DNA of 64,000 nt from Legionella rowbothamii (GTDB taxonomy: Bacteria > Pseudomonadota > Gammaproteobacteria > Legionellales > Legionellaceae). The stretch is taken from positions 620,001-684,000 of the forward strand of contig NZ_CAAAIM010000001.1 in NCBI RefSeq assembly GCF_900639985.1, read 5' to 3'. The position numbers and the translations under genes were made by a program. Below, one piece after another: positions 1 through 8,875 of the stretch. The notes below the pieces were generated by a model that saw only the letters and a list, made by a program, of their open reading frames with translations, was not told the origin of the DNA and made no database searches. Positions within the stretch are counted from its first letter, which is position 1. Every line of letters begins with the position of its first letter.

Positions 1-1173
1 TGCAAAATCCTCAACTGGGCCTTCTTTTAGTACCAAACCAAATTCATTCCAGAACTTCTGATATGTTTCTTTATCTTGTGTACTCATCTTTTCAAGCATT
101 GATAAAACACGCTTAGTACATGCAGAACGAATACTTTCAACTTGCTTGTTGTCTTGTAAAATTTCGCGCGATACATTTAGTGGTAAATCACTGGCATCAA
201 CAATCCCTTTGATAAAACGCAAGTATCTTGGTAAAAATTGCGTAGCATCATCCATAATGAAGACGCGTTTTACATAGAGCTTCAGGCCGTGTTTGTTCTC
301 ATGTTGCCATAAGTCATAAGGTGCATGGGCAGGAATGTATAATAATGAAATATAGTCGTTCTTACCCTCTACATGGTTATGAGACCAAGTTAATGGATCC
401 TGAAAATCATGAGAAATATGCTTGTAGAGTAACTTATAATCTTCTTCACTAATTTCAGATTTTTGCATGGTCCATAAGGCAGTAGCCTTATTCACTGTTT
501 CCATTTCATGCTTGTCTTTATTCTCTTCACCACGCTTTTCCATAACAATTGGCCAGCAAATATGATCAGAGTATTTGCTAATGATGTTACGGATGCGCCA
601 GTCACTGAGAAACTCATCGTCTTCAGCTTTAATGTGGAGAGTAATTTCAGTTCCACGAGTCGCTTTTATTTCAGAAGCAATAGAAAACTCACCTTCACCG
701 TTAGATTCCCAAACAATACCCTCTTCTGGTTTAAGGCCAGCACGTCGGCTTTTAACAGTAACCTTATCGGCAACAATAAATGCGGAGTAAAATCCTACTC
801 CAAATTGCCCAATTAACTGTGAATCTTTAGCATTTTCACCGGTTAATTGGCTCATAAATTCTTTAGTACCTGATTTAGCAATAGTACCTAAATTAGCAAC
901 AGCCTCATCCCAACTTAAACCGATACCATTATCGGTAATGGTTATGGTTTTTAATTTTTCATTAACATGAATGCTGATCTTTAAATCAGAATCATTTTCA
1001 AATAAAGCACTGTCAGACAATGCTAAAAATCTTAACTTATCTAAGGCATCCGAAGCATTAGAAATTAGCTCTCGTAAAAAGATTTCTTTGTTGCTATAAA
1101 GTGAATGCACTACTAAATGCAACATTTGTTTCACTTCTGTTTGAAAGCCCATCGTTTGTTGGTTACCGACCAT
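1..1173 (-). CDS. htpG: HtpG (Hsp90) molecular chaperone, C-terminus outside window
   Basis: The Hsp90-family chaperone HtpG is an ATP-driven cytosolic dimer that remodels client proteins. The 391 codons visible begin [20 protein letters not shown]. They contain the family's GHKL ATP-binding motifs: SNASDAL near residue 39, DNGIGL near 84, and GQFGVGFYS near 125. The middle domain follows as far as VKRVFIMDD and [10 protein letters not shown] (about residue 360). The start at 1173 has a purine-rich site (TAGGAG) just upstream. The gene runs off the left edge, so roughly the last third, including the dimerisation domain, is missing only because the window ends. It is on the same strand as the genes to its right but separated by about 57 bp. 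Identity is not in doubt. Confidence 0.97.
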   Translation of the reverse strand, partial: MVGNQQTMGFQTEVKQMLHLVVHSLYSNKEIFLRELISNASDALDKLRFLALSDSALFENDSDLKISIHVNEKLKTITITDNGIGLSWDEAVANLGTIAKSGTKEFMSQLTGENAKDSQLIGQFGVGFYSAFIVADKVTVKSRRAGLKPEEGIVWESNGEGEFSIASEIKATRGTEITLHIKAEDDEFLSDWRIRNIISKYSDHICWPIVMEKRGEENKDKHEMETVNKATALWTMQKSEISEEDYKLLYKHISHDFQDPLTWSHNHVEGKNDYISLLYIPAHAPYDLWQHENKHGLKLYVKRVFIMDDATQFLPRYLRFIKGIVDASDLPLNVSREILQDNKQVESIRSACTKRVLSMLEKMSTQDKETYQKFWNEFGLVLKEGPVEDFA

Positions 1174-1230
1174 CTAAAATCTCCTATATGTACTTGTTAT
1201 TTAGGTCATATAGGGGTTTATTACAGAATT

Positions 1231-2136
1231 TCAAGGGTAATAATCAAAATTTGGCATAGTCAACGTTCCTCCAGAGTGGATAATCAGCACATTTCCTTTA
1301 AGTGATTTACTTTCTATAAATCGCCTTGTTTCATAAAATAGTTTTGCCGCATAAATGGGATCAGCCAAAATCCCCTCTTCTCGCGCTAAACGCTTTACTT
1401 CATTTTTAACAGTCTGATTTACTGAACCGAATGCTTTTGCCGTAGATGGATAAAAACAATCGTAGTTTATAGGCTCAAAATTAAGCCATAAATTTAATTT
1501 AGATTTAAAGATTTTCTCGTCATCGGCAAGTAAAAGCACATGAACTTTGGCCTTATGCTCTAAAGCATTTAAGCCTTTTATTAGTGCTGCAGCAGAAAAA
1601 CCCGTTCCTGCATCAATAAAGATATGCTGAAAACGACAATTTAAAAATACCTCATTGTCGCAAACATCTTTGGCAAGGCTCATCGCACCTGGCATAGCTT
1701 GCGGAACACTCCCCCCCTCCAGCAAAACAAATCCAGGCTCATTCAATGTTTCTAAATAATTTTGAGCCTGTTCATTTACCTGCGCCCATTCTTCGCGAGT
1801 TACCCAAATAATTTCATGCTCTTCTAAAAAAAGAGAACTCAACTTAAAGTTGCCTTTTCGTTCTAATTTCCACGGTTTAATAAGAAATGCGGTAACTTTT
1901 AAATTAAACTCTCGCGCTAATTGTAATGCAGCGAGCAAATTATTAGACTGAGGACCTGCAATAATCAATAAATGCTTAATTCCTTGTTCGACAAGATAAG
2001 GCATTAGCGAAGCATATTTACGTAATTTAGAACCACTAATGCCACAACCTAATTCATCATCCCTTTTGACATAGCAAGTAACATCATTCATAGGAAATTG
2101 ATTTAAACGATGAGTTCTACTAGATAAATTCCACAT
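1231..2136 (-). CDS. PLP-dependent D-cysteine desulfhydrase / ACC deaminase-like protein
   Basis: This is a 301-residue fold type II PLP enzyme of the 1-aminocyclopropane-1-carboxylate deaminase / D-cysteine desulfhydrase family, acting in the cytosol on small amino acids. Visible family signs are the early VKRDDELG segment, the PLP-lysine region GISGSKLRKY (about residue 33-42), the GPQSNN substrate-binding segment (about 61), a glycine-rich FIDAGTGFSAAALIKG phosphate-binding loop (about 174) and the C-terminal HSGGTLT. It begins 3 bp after yaaA would start being read on the same strand, so the two are probably co-transcribed. Sequence alone does not separate ACC deaminase from D-cysteine desulfhydrase. 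D-cysteine or D-amino acid breakdown is the more usual role outside plant-associated bacteria. Confidence 0.82.
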   Translation of the reverse strand: MWNLSSRTHRLNQFPMNDVTCYVKRDDELGCGISGSKLRKYASLMPYLVEQGIKHLLIIAGPQSNNLLAALQLAREFNLKVTAFLIKPWKLERKGNFKLSSLFLEEHEIIWVTREEWAQVNEQAQNYLETLNEPGFVLLEGGSVPQAMPGAMSLAKDVCDNEVFLNCRFQHIFIDAGTGFSAAALIKGLNALEHKAKVHVLLLADDEKIFKSKLNLWLNFEPINYDCFYPSTAKAFGSVNQTVKNEVKRLAREEGILADPIYAAKLFYETRRFIESKSLKGNVLIIHSGGTLTMPNFDYYP

Positions 2137-2139
2137 GAC

Positions 2140-2907
2140 TTAACGGCGAACAAAATCAAAATGCGTTTCCGAAGAGCTGGCTTGATTAAATTGGTAGCCT
2201 AATTCATTAAACTCTTTGATTCCTTCAAGATTGTCAATTTTATTTTCCATTAAAAATTTAGCCATAACCCCTCGTGCTTTTTTAGCGTGAATCCCAATCA
2301 TTTTGAGCTGATTATTCTTATGCTCATAAAAATTTATGGTGAATATAGGGTAGTTTAATTTTTTCTCATTTACGGCCTTAAAATATTCAGTAGAAGCAAG
2401 ATTTACTATGACTGGGTTTTTCTGCGTTGCTAACTGTTGATTCAGTGTATCAGCAATAATACTCTGCCAAAAATCATACAATGATTTACCTGCAGGATTA
2501 GCTAGACGAACGCCCATTTCTAGTCGATAAGGTTGGATGGCATCTAAAGGATTTAATAAACCATAAAGCCCCGATAAAATACGCAAATGTGATTGAGCGT
2601 AAGTTACAGTATCTGATTTCCAAGTATCCGCTTGTAACCCTTGATAAACATCACCTTGAAATAAAAATAACGCTGGATAAGCATGGGGGGAATGCCCATC
2701 AAAAACAAATTCCTGGTACCGTTCAAAATTCAAAGTTGCTAAATCTTTAGATAGATCCATTAATGCAGCAATATCTTCAACTGACTTGGATTTCATTAAT
2801 TCTACTAAGGTCCTAGTTTGTTCAGGGAATAAGGGTTTTGAGGTTGTACCAGAATAAGGTTTTGAGGTTTTGATTAGTTTTTTTGCTGGCGATAATAAAA
2901 TTAGCAT
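2140..2907 (-). CDS. yaaA: YaaA (DUF328) peroxide-stress protein
   Basis: YaaA lowers unincorporated iron during hydrogen peroxide stress in E. coli and is a cytosolic DNA-binding fold protein. This 255-residue protein is the usual length and starts with the family signature MLILLSPAKKL. It carries the conserved ILSGLYGLLNPLD segment (about residue 109), RLEMG, and the C-terminal KKARGVMA (about 209). Its stop lies 3 bp from the start of the downstream PLP enzyme gene, which suggests one transcript. A palindromic repeat sits upstream between it and glnA. Confidence 0.92.
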   Translation of the reverse strand: MLILLSPAKKLIKTSKPYSGTTSKPLFPEQTRTLVELMKSKSVEDIAALMDLSKDLATLNFERYQEFVFDGHSPHAYPALFLFQGDVYQGLQADTWKSDTVTYAQSHLRILSGLYGLLNPLDAIQPYRLEMGVRLANPAGKSLYDFWQSIIADTLNQQLATQKNPVIVNLASTEYFKAVNEKKLNYPIFTINFYEHKNNQLKMIGIHAKKARGVMAKFLMENKIDNLEGIKEFNELGYQFNQASSSETHFDFVRR

Positions 2908-2977
2908 TTTTTAATACCTGGATGTAGTGAGTACGATTTGATGCTACATGATTAAATATCTGTTCCATCTTGACATT

Positions 2978-3035
2978 GGCTGGGCTGTAAAGCCCGGCAT
3001 TGAGAATAATGTTTGCTGGGCTTTACAGCCCAGCC
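2978..3035. repeat. Double copy of a CTGGGCT..AGCCCAG palindrome
   Basis: Two palindromes sit 16 bp apart: 2978-2998 (GCTGGGCTGTAAAGCCCGGC core) and 3015-3035 (GCTGGGCTTTACAGCCCAGC core). The second is the reverse complement of the first apart from one base, so the pair can also fold together as one long hairpin. Closely similar palindromes occur at 16439-16496, 24467-24487 and 60447-60467, always between genes. Here it lies 8 bp past the glnA stop, so it may also help to end glnA transcription. Confidence 0.8.
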
Positions 3036-3042
3036 TACGCTG

Positions 3043-4452
3043 TTACAAACTATAATACAACTCAAACTCATAAGGATGAGTTAGGCTTCTAATTTTAGCA
3101 ACCTCTTCTCTTTTCATATTAATGTAATTATTAATAAAATCACGCGAAAAGACATCGCCCTGTAATAAGAATTCATGATCTGCAGCCAAGCTATCTAAAG
3201 CTTGTTCCAAAGAAGCACTCACTGTAGGTACATCTACTAACTCTTCGGGTGGTAGATCATAAAGATCTTTATCCATTGGTTGACCTGGATGGATTTTATT
3301 TTGAATACCATCTAAACCTGCCATCAACATCGCAGCAAAGGCAAGGTATGGATTCGCAGTAGGATCTGGGAAACGCACTTCAATGCGGCGTGCCTTTGGA
3401 CTACTTACATGCGGAATACGAATCGCTGCAGAACGGTTTCTCGCAGAATAAGCCAACAATACAGGCGCTTCAAAACCTGGAACAAGACGTTTGTAGCTAT
3501 TTGTTGATGGATTTGTAAATGCGTTTAATGCACGAGCATGCTTAATGATACCGCCGATATAATACAATGCTGTTTCAGAAAGCCCCGCATATTGATCGCC
3601 AGAAAATAAATTATGTCCGTCTTTAGCTAAAGATTGGTGACAGTGCATACCGCTTCCATTATCACCTACCAATGGTTTAGGCATAAAGGTTGCGGTTTTT
3701 CCATAGTTGTGAGCCACATTATGAATCACATATTTTAAAATTTGTAACCGATCTGCCTTATCCGTTAATGAGCTAAAACGTGTTGCCAATTCGCATTGGT
3801 TTGCGGTTGCTACTTCATGATGATGCGCTTCAACTACTTCACCAAGTGACTCAAGAGTCAAACACATGGCAGAACGAATATCATGGGATGAATCTACTGG
3901 CGGTACAGGGAAATAACCACCTTTTATTGATGGGCGGTGACCAATATTTCCACCTTCCATTTCTTTAGATGAACTCCACTCAGCCTCTTCTGAATCAATT
4001 TTATAAAAAGAACCAGAAATATTTGTTTGCCATTGCACGCTATCGAATATAAAAAATTCAGGTTCTGGCCCAAAGAATGCTGTATCCGCAATACCTGTAG
4101 ATTGCAAATAAGCTTCTGCACGTTTTGCCAGTGATCTGGGACAACGCTCATAGCCCATCATGGTTTTGGGATCGACCACATCACAACGAATAAATAAGGT
4201 GTTATCCTGGAAGAACGGATCAAATTTAATTGTTTCCAAATCGGGAATTAACGCTAAATCTGATTGGTGAATTTTTTGCCAACCTTTGAACGAAGAACCA
4301 TCAATCATTTTACCGTTATCAATTAAATCATCATCAACACAGGAAATAGGAACAGTAATATGTTGCTCTTTTCCACGTATGTCAGTGAATCGTAAATCTA
4401 TAAACTTGGCATCATGTTCCGTAATTGCCTCAAGTAATAATTTTTTGCTCAT
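3043..4452 (-). CDS. glnA: Type I glutamine synthetase
   Basis: GlnA makes glutamine from glutamate, ammonia and ATP as a cytosolic dodecamer. The 469-residue length matches bacterial GSI. The N-terminal beta-grasp has [14 protein letters not shown], followed by DGSSFKGW, the metal-binding FGPEPEFF (about residue 127), the [13 protein letters not shown] active-site loop (about 264), and NRSAAIRIP (about 339). The regulatory tyrosine is present as Y398 in [10 protein letters not shown], which matches the adenylylation site of the GSI-beta class, so control by GlnE is expected. A good ribosome site (CTGGAG) precedes the start. It is divergent from the lsp operon with about 100 bp between them, an arrangement I recall from Legionella. 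Confidence 0.98.
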   Translation of the reverse strand: MSKKLLLEAITEHDAKFIDLRFTDIRGKEQHITVPISCVDDDLIDNGKMIDGSSFKGWQKIHQSDLALIPDLETIKFDPFFQDNTLFIRCDVVDPKTMMGYERCPRSLAKRAEAYLQSTGIADTAFFGPEPEFFIFDSVQWQTNISGSFYKIDSEEAEWSSSKEMEGGNIGHRPSIKGGYFPVPPVDSSHDIRSAMCLTLESLGEVVEAHHHEVATANQCELATRFSSLTDKADRLQILKYVIHNVAHNYGKTATFMPKPLVGDNGSGMHCHQSLAKDGHNLFSGDQYAGLSETALYYIGGIIKHARALNAFTNPSTNSYKRLVPGFEAPVLLAYSARNRSAAIRIPHVSSPKARRIEVRFPDPTANPYLAFAAMLMAGLDGIQNKIHPGQPMDKDLYDLPPEELVDVPTVSASLEQALDSLAADHEFLLQGDVFSRDFINNYINMKREEVAKIRSLTHPYEFELYYSL

Positions 4453-4555
4453 TTATCATTCTCCAGGATAGTCTGAATGTAGTGTACCTTAAGTGACTTA
4501 TTAAACCCAATAGATTAGACTCTAGTTTTATTTTAATTTTAAAGCATAAAAAAGA

Positions 4556-5761
4556 ATGGGTGCGTATCAATATCAAGCATTAAAAAAAAATGGCAGCACA
4601 AGTAAAGGAGTGCTAGAAGCTGACTCAGAGCGCCATGCCCGCCAATTATTACGCGATCAAGGATTGATTCCTACCCAAGTCCAGGTGTTAACCCAACAAC
4701 GATCCGGGAGTAGTGGCAGCAAAGGCAAAATCTCTGCCGCAGACCTCTCTCTTTTTACTCGTCAATTAGCTACTTTATTAGCTGCGGGAATTCCTGTTGA
4801 AGAATCGTTGCGGGGAGTCAGCGAACAAACAGAAAAAGATAAAGTACGAGAGCTAATTATCGGCGTACGGGCCAAAGTACTTGAAGGTTATGGTTTAGCC
4901 CAGGCAATGTCCCAATACTCCCAAGCATTTCCTGAATTATACCGTTCTACTGTAGGTTCAGGAGAGCAAACTGGACACCTTGATGTGGTCCTGGAAAAGC
5001 TTGCCGATTACACTGAAAATCAGCAGCAAACTCGACAAAAAGTGCAACAAGCACTGATCTATCCTGCCATTATGATCATTGTTTCTATAGGCATTATTTC
5101 TTTTTTGCTCAGCTTTGTAGTCCCTAAAATTATTGAGGTATTTACCAGTAGTGGGCAAACCCTACCCGCAATGACCGAAGTATTAATTAGTATTAGTAAT
5201 TTCGTAAAATCCTATGGCTTATATGCTTTAGTTGTCATTGTTTTGCTTATTTATGCGTTTAAGAAAAGCCTCAGCAATATAAAAGTTAAAACAGTTTGGC
5301 ATCGTTTTCTGCTTAAATTACCCGTGGTTTCCTATTTAGTAAAAACCATTAATGTCGCGCGCTACATTCATACCTTCGGTATTTTATTTGCCGCCGGGGT
5401 CAGCGTTTTGGAAACTATGCGGGTTTCTGCAAGTCTGGTAACGAACTTAGTAATGAGGCAAGCCTTCGATACAGCAACAATCAAGGTACGAGAAGGCTCT
5501 GGAATAAGTGAAGCCCTGAAAGAAACAGGCTATATTAGTCCTATGGCCATTCATTTGATTTCCAGTGGTGAAAAAAGTGGGCAGCTTTCACCCATGATGG
5601 AACGTTCAGCGAGCCACTTAGATAATGAAGTAAAACGTCTTATTGACACGTCTTTAACCTTATTGGAACCTTTAGTTATTTTACTAATGGGGGCAGTTGT
5701 TCTATTTATCGTTTTAGCAACATTATTACCTATTTTCTCAATGGAACAATTGATAACATAA
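4556..5761 (+). CDS. lspF: Type II secretion inner-membrane platform protein LspF (GspF)
   Basis: LspF is the polytopic inner-membrane platform protein of the Lsp type II secretion system, which in Legionella exports degradative enzymes. It has 401 residues, the usual length. It starts MGAYQYQALKKNGSTSKGVLEADS and has two GspF cytoplasmic domains, each followed by membrane segments: one near residues 168-190 (IMIIVSIGIISFLLSFVVP), one near 220-235, and one at the C-terminus (LLEPLVILLMGAVVLFIVLATLLPIF). The paired motifs GEQTGHL and SGEKSGQL mark the two repeats. It is the first gene of lspFGHIJK. Upstream is a divergent 100-bp gap shared with glnA that must hold the operon promoter. Confidence 0.96.
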   Translation: MGAYQYQALKKNGSTSKGVLEADSERHARQLLRDQGLIPTQVQVLTQQRSGSSGSKGKISAADLSLFTRQLATLLAAGIPVEESLRGVSEQTEKDKVRELIIGVRAKVLEGYGLAQAMSQYSQAFPELYRSTVGSGEQTGHLDVVLEKLADYTENQQQTRQKVQQALIYPAIMIIVSIGIISFLLSFVVPKIIEVFTSSGQTLPAMTEVLISISNFVKSYGLYALVVIVLLIYAFKKSLSNIKVKTVWHRFLLKLPVVSYLVKTINVARYIHTFGILFAAGVSVLETMRVSASLVTNLVMRQAFDTATIKVREGSGISEALKETGYISPMAIHLISSGEKSGQLSPMMERSASHLDNEVKRLIDTSLTLLEPLVILLMGAVVLFIVLATLLPIFSMEQLIT

Positions 5762-5808
5762 GAGTGGATTTCCACTAAATAGCGTTTTATTTAAATAGCA
5801 GGAGTAAC

Positions 5809-6228
5809 ATGAACAGACAAAAAGGTTTTTCCTTAATTGAAATTATGGTGGTTGTGGTCATTTTAGGTATTCTTGCCTCCATTGTTGTTCCCAAAATTAT
5901 GGGTCGTCCCGATGAAGCGCGGCGCGTAAAAGCAAAACAAGACGTACTGGCTATTCAAAATGCCCTTGATTTATACAAGCTCGATAATGGTAATTACCCC
6001 TCTACGGATCAAGGTTTGATGGCATTGGTAGAAAAACCAGCGTCCAACCCGATTCCTCATAATTGGAAACAATATTTAAAATCATTACCCAAAGATCCTT
6101 GGAATAGAGATTACCTCTATTTAAATCCAGGCCAACATGGTGATGTAGACGTCTTTACCTATGGGGCTGAAGGTCAACCGGGTGGTACAGGCATTAATGC
6201 AGAAATTGGTAACTGGGATGAGAAATAA
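5809..6228 (+). CDS. lspG: Major pseudopilin LspG (GspG)
   Basis: LspG is the main subunit of the short pseudopilus that pushes substrates through the type II secretin. Its prepilin signal is KGFSLIEIMVVVVILGILAS: cleavage falls after the glycine, the following phenylalanine becomes methylated, and Glu5 is present. The GspG C-terminal features are all there: DLYKLDNGNYPSTDQGL, WKQYLKSLPKDPW and a D-rich calcium loop near DVDVFTYGAEG. Its 139 residues are typical. It follows lspF after 47 bp with a GGAG ribosome site, and overlaps the start of lspH by 11 bp. Confidence 0.97.
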   Translation: MNRQKGFSLIEIMVVVVILGILASIVVPKIMGRPDEARRVKAKQDVLAIQNALDLYKLDNGNYPSTDQGLMALVEKPASNPIPHNWKQYLKSLPKDPWNRDYLYLNPGQHGDVDVFTYGAEGQPGGTGINAEIGNWDEK

Positions 6229-6700
6229 CCGGGGGTTCACCCTAATTGAAATTATGGTCGTAATTGTGATTATAGGCATTACCGTTGGTTTTGCCTTAAT
6301 CGCTTTTGGTGATTTCGGTGAGGGCAAGCGCATCCAATTTGCTGCGGAACAATTAGTAAATAGTATGCGCCTTGCTCAACAACAAGCTATTTTAGAAACA
6401 AGCACATTAGGCTTGCGCATTGATAGTAAGAGTTATCAAATTCTGCAATTGCAAGGTTCTCAATGGAGTCCTATGTCTAATAAAGGAATTTTTAAAATAA
6501 CTTATTTTCCACACAATACCCTAATTACATTGAATACGCCTAGTCGCTCTCCTATTGGCACTCCCTCTATTATCATCACTGCCTCGGGCGATATGACGCC
6601 TTTTACTTTAGGTTTTGGTAGTACGAAAGAAGGTCAGCAGGTAGTACTTACAGGTCGTCGTAACGGTGATTTAACAATTAGGGCAGCAAATACAAAATGA
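6218..6700 (+). CDS. lspH: Minor pseudopilin LspH (GspH)
   Basis: This is a minor pseudopilin of the type II secretion system with 160 residues. The prepilin motif RGFTLIEIMVVIVIIGITVG begins at residue 5 when translation starts at 6218 (MRNNRGFT). The open frame extends further upstream, but that longer start would bury the prepilin signal behind 19 extra residues, so 6218 is chosen. This gives an 11-bp overlap with lspG and implies translational coupling. The variable C-terminal half ends with LTGRRNGDLTIRAANTK, similar to GspH proteins. Confidence 0.93.
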   Translation: MRNNRGFTLIEIMVVIVIIGITVGFALIAFGDFGEGKRIQFAAEQLVNSMRLAQQQAILETSTLGLRIDSKSYQILQLQGSQWSPMSNKGIFKITYFPHNTLITLNTPSRSPIGTPSIIITASGDMTPFTLGFGSTKEGQQVVLTGRRNGDLTIRAANTK

Positions 6701-7071
6701 TGATGCATCGCAAAACCTCTGGTTTTACCCTCATTGAGGTTTTATTAGCTCTTACGATCATTGCCGTAGCCCTAACGGCATTGCTTAAAGCAATTGCGCA
6801 AAATGTAGAACATACGCAACGTATAAAAGAAAAAACCATAAGTCATTGGGTAGCGATGCAAGGTGTTGCTATGGTGCAATTAGGCTTATTGCAAATTAAT
6901 CAAAGCCAAGAAAGCACTCAGGATACAACGATGCTAGGTGAGCATTGGTTTTGGCGCGCAAAAACCAGCACCACCCCCATCAAATCGATACAACTCATCA
7001 CTATATCCGTTAGTACGGAAAAAGCAGGGCCTTTCCGAGAAGAATTACACGCATTTAGGTATGTACCATGA
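6697..7071 (+). CDS. lspI: Minor pseudopilin LspI (GspI)
   Basis: LspI is a minor pseudopilin that nucleates the pseudopilus tip with GspJ and GspK. It has 124 residues and the prepilin segment SGFTLIEVLLALTIIAVALTALLKA. The GspI signature follows: the helix contains AIAQNVEH, and a WVAMQG stretch and a FWRAKTST strand come after it. It starts with three adjacent ATG codons that overlap the lspH stop (ATGATGATG), so the exact initiator is ambiguous by two residues. Confidence 0.93.
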   Translation: MMMHRKTSGFTLIEVLLALTIIAVALTALLKAIAQNVEHTQRIKEKTISHWVAMQGVAMVQLGLLQINQSQESTQDTTMLGEHWFWRAKTSTTPIKSIQLITISVSTEKAGPFREELHAFRYVP

Positions 7072-7685
7072 AGAAAAAATCGGGATTTACGCTCATTGAA
7101 GTTTTAATTGCCTTAGCGGTATTTGCGATTTTGGCCTCTATTACCTCATCTACTCTATATTACGCTTTTAATACACGTACTCGTGTTAATGAACAAAGTG
7201 AACGTCTAAGTGCTCTACAACTTACAATTAGCATCGTTCAACAAGATATCAGCCAAACAGCCGAACGTGCGATTCGTGGTAATGATATGCGTTTATTTCC
7301 GATTTTTATCGGTCGCCCGGATTATGTAGAATTTACCCGAGATGGTGATGTAAATCCGGGAAGTGTAGAAAAACGCAGCTCCCTCAAACGAGTTGCATTG
7401 GTCTGCCAAAATAATTCATTGCTGCGCCGAACCTGGGACACTTTAGATCCATTTGATCGAAATACTCATGCGGACAAAGTGCTTGTTTCGAATTTAAGCG
7501 ACTGCCATTTTGGTTTTTTAAACCAAAGCTTACAAGTATTTCCTGAATGGAGGGCTGATGCAGTAAATCAAGATCAAAATAAAGAGTCATTACCTAAGGC
7601 AGTCCAAATCAATCTTACTGTGAAAAAGCTAGGAGAACTTAATTTATTATTTACGATCCCTGGGGCACTTTATGCCAATAGTTAA
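7068..7685 (+). CDS. lspJ: Minor pseudopilin LspJ (GspJ)
   Basis: LspJ belongs to the pseudopilus tip complex. It has 205 residues and the prepilin segment SGFTLIEVLIALAVFAILASITSS. GspJ features are QLTISIVQQDISQTAERAIRG (about residue 48) and DYVEFTRDGDVNPG (about 85), which resembles the known GspJ strand preceding the conserved RV/VAL segment. Its ATG overlaps the lspI stop codon (ATGA), and its own 3' end overlaps lspK by 14 bp. Confidence 0.93.
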   Translation: MKKKSGFTLIEVLIALAVFAILASITSSTLYYAFNTRTRVNEQSERLSALQLTISIVQQDISQTAERAIRGNDMRLFPIFIGRPDYVEFTRDGDVNPGSVEKRSSLKRVALVCQNNSLLRRTWDTLDPFDRNTHADKVLVSNLSDCHFGFLNQSLQVFPEWRADAVNQDQNKESLPKAVQINLTVKKLGELNLLFTIPGALYANS

Positions 7686-8649
7686 TTCACCACCGGTATT
7701 TTCTGCTCCAACGGCTCCCTCAAAATCACGGGGTGGCGCGTTGCTTACCGCCTTATTTATTATGACCCTGGTCGCTATTGTTGCAACTGCCATGAGTTCT
7801 CGACTCCAAGTTGATATCTACCGCACTCGCCTGATTATCAACCATGACAAGCTCTATTTAGCCTCTCAAGCGGTTACTTTCTGGGCAATGAGTGAACTGG
7901 GAGATGTAAAGAAAAAATTTTCCGCCGTGGACGCTGAAGGGATGGTCAGTTTCTACCCCAGAAACATGGGCTCAATCTACCCTTCCGTCACCTTAAGTGG
8001 GGGGATTTATGATTTGCAAGGTCGCTTTAACCTCAATAATCTGACCAATAAAAAATACATATTAGGTTTTATTAATTTTGTTAGTGCGACAGGGGCTCAA
8101 ATGACTGCTGCTGAAAAAATGAATTTGGCATTAGCAATTAATAACTGGGTATCCCCTTATGAGCTTGGGGTAGGCGAAGACAATTTTCTTTCTTATTACC
8201 TACATCAAAAGCCCCCCTACCACCCCAGCCGCCAATTCATGATCAGCAGCTCTGAGCTTCGTTTAGTTAAAGACGTGAGCCCGAAAATTTTTGCAGCTTT
8301 ACAACCTTATATGACAGCTCTGCCTGACTTAACCGCCATCAACATCAATACAGCCTCCAAACAAGTACTGATGTCGTTAAACAATACAATGAATGAACAA
8401 AAGGTCGATGAACTTATTGAGCTTCGTGGAAAAAATGGTTTTAAGAGCATAGAAAAAGCGAGTAATTTATTAAAAAAATTGAATGTCTCCAATGACCAAA
8501 TTACTTTAGAAAGCGCTTATTTCCTTAGCGTGGCCCATGCGTCTATAGATAATTTTAATTTTACTGTGTATACCTTGCTTAAAAGAAATCGTGATAAAAA
8601 AGGAAAAATTACAGTAAGCATTCTTCGTGAAAGTTTTAATGTTTTTTAA
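7672..8649 (+). CDS. lspK: Tip pseudopilin LspK (GspK)
   Basis: LspK is the large atypical pseudopilin that caps the type II pseudopilus. It has 325 residues. A short basic leader (SKSRGGALLTALFIMTLVAIVATAMSSRLQVD) holds the hydrophobic prepilin helix. GspK landmarks follow: YDLQGRFNLNNL (about residue 113), an all-helical insert, and a C-terminal ININTASKQVLMSL helix-hairpin-helix-like segment (about 224) before AYFLSV. It is the last gene of lspFGHIJK. No strong terminator is visible in the 225 bp after it. Confidence 0.93.
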   Translation: MPIVNSPPVFSAPTAPSKSRGGALLTALFIMTLVAIVATAMSSRLQVDIYRTRLIINHDKLYLASQAVTFWAMSELGDVKKKFSAVDAEGMVSFYPRNMGSIYPSVTLSGGIYDLQGRFNLNNLTNKKYILGFINFVSATGAQMTAAEKMNLALAINNWVSPYELGVGEDNFLSYYLHQKPPYHPSRQFMISSSELRLVKDVSPKIFAALQPYMTALPDLTAININTASKQVLMSLNNTMNEQKVDELIELRGKNGFKSIEKASNLLKKLNVSNDQITLESAYFLSVAHASIDNFNFTVYTLLKRNRDKKGKITVSILRESFNVF

Positions 8650-8815
8650 GATTATTGCTCCATTTCACTCAACAAGGAGAAAACATTATTGACCAATATA
8701 GAGACAGGGTGATAAAGGTTAACGAGATCTTTCGGCTTTCTTTCCAGCATTTCTTTAATCCTGATAAATATCAAGCTACAGTTAAGTTTACCCTCCCACC
8801 TTAAGTGATGAAGCC

Positions 8816-8844
8816 CTGACTTTAAAGCCTTTCTGTAGTACAAT
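8816..8844 (+). promoter_or_regulatory. Sigma70-like promoter for the 1021-residue effector-like gene
   Basis: A CTGACT -35 at 8816-8821 and a TACAAT -10 at 8839-8844 are separated by exactly 17 bp. This places transcription start about 25 bp before the ATG at 8876 and gives that gene its own promoter, apart from the lsp operon. Confidence 0.5.
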
Positions 8845-8875
8845 ATGCCTACTAAATTCCCTTAGAGTTCTTATT

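Noticed and set aside
8652..8843. 63-residue minus-strand frame after lspK
   Set aside because: No domain or ribosome site, and it covers the promoter of the next gene.
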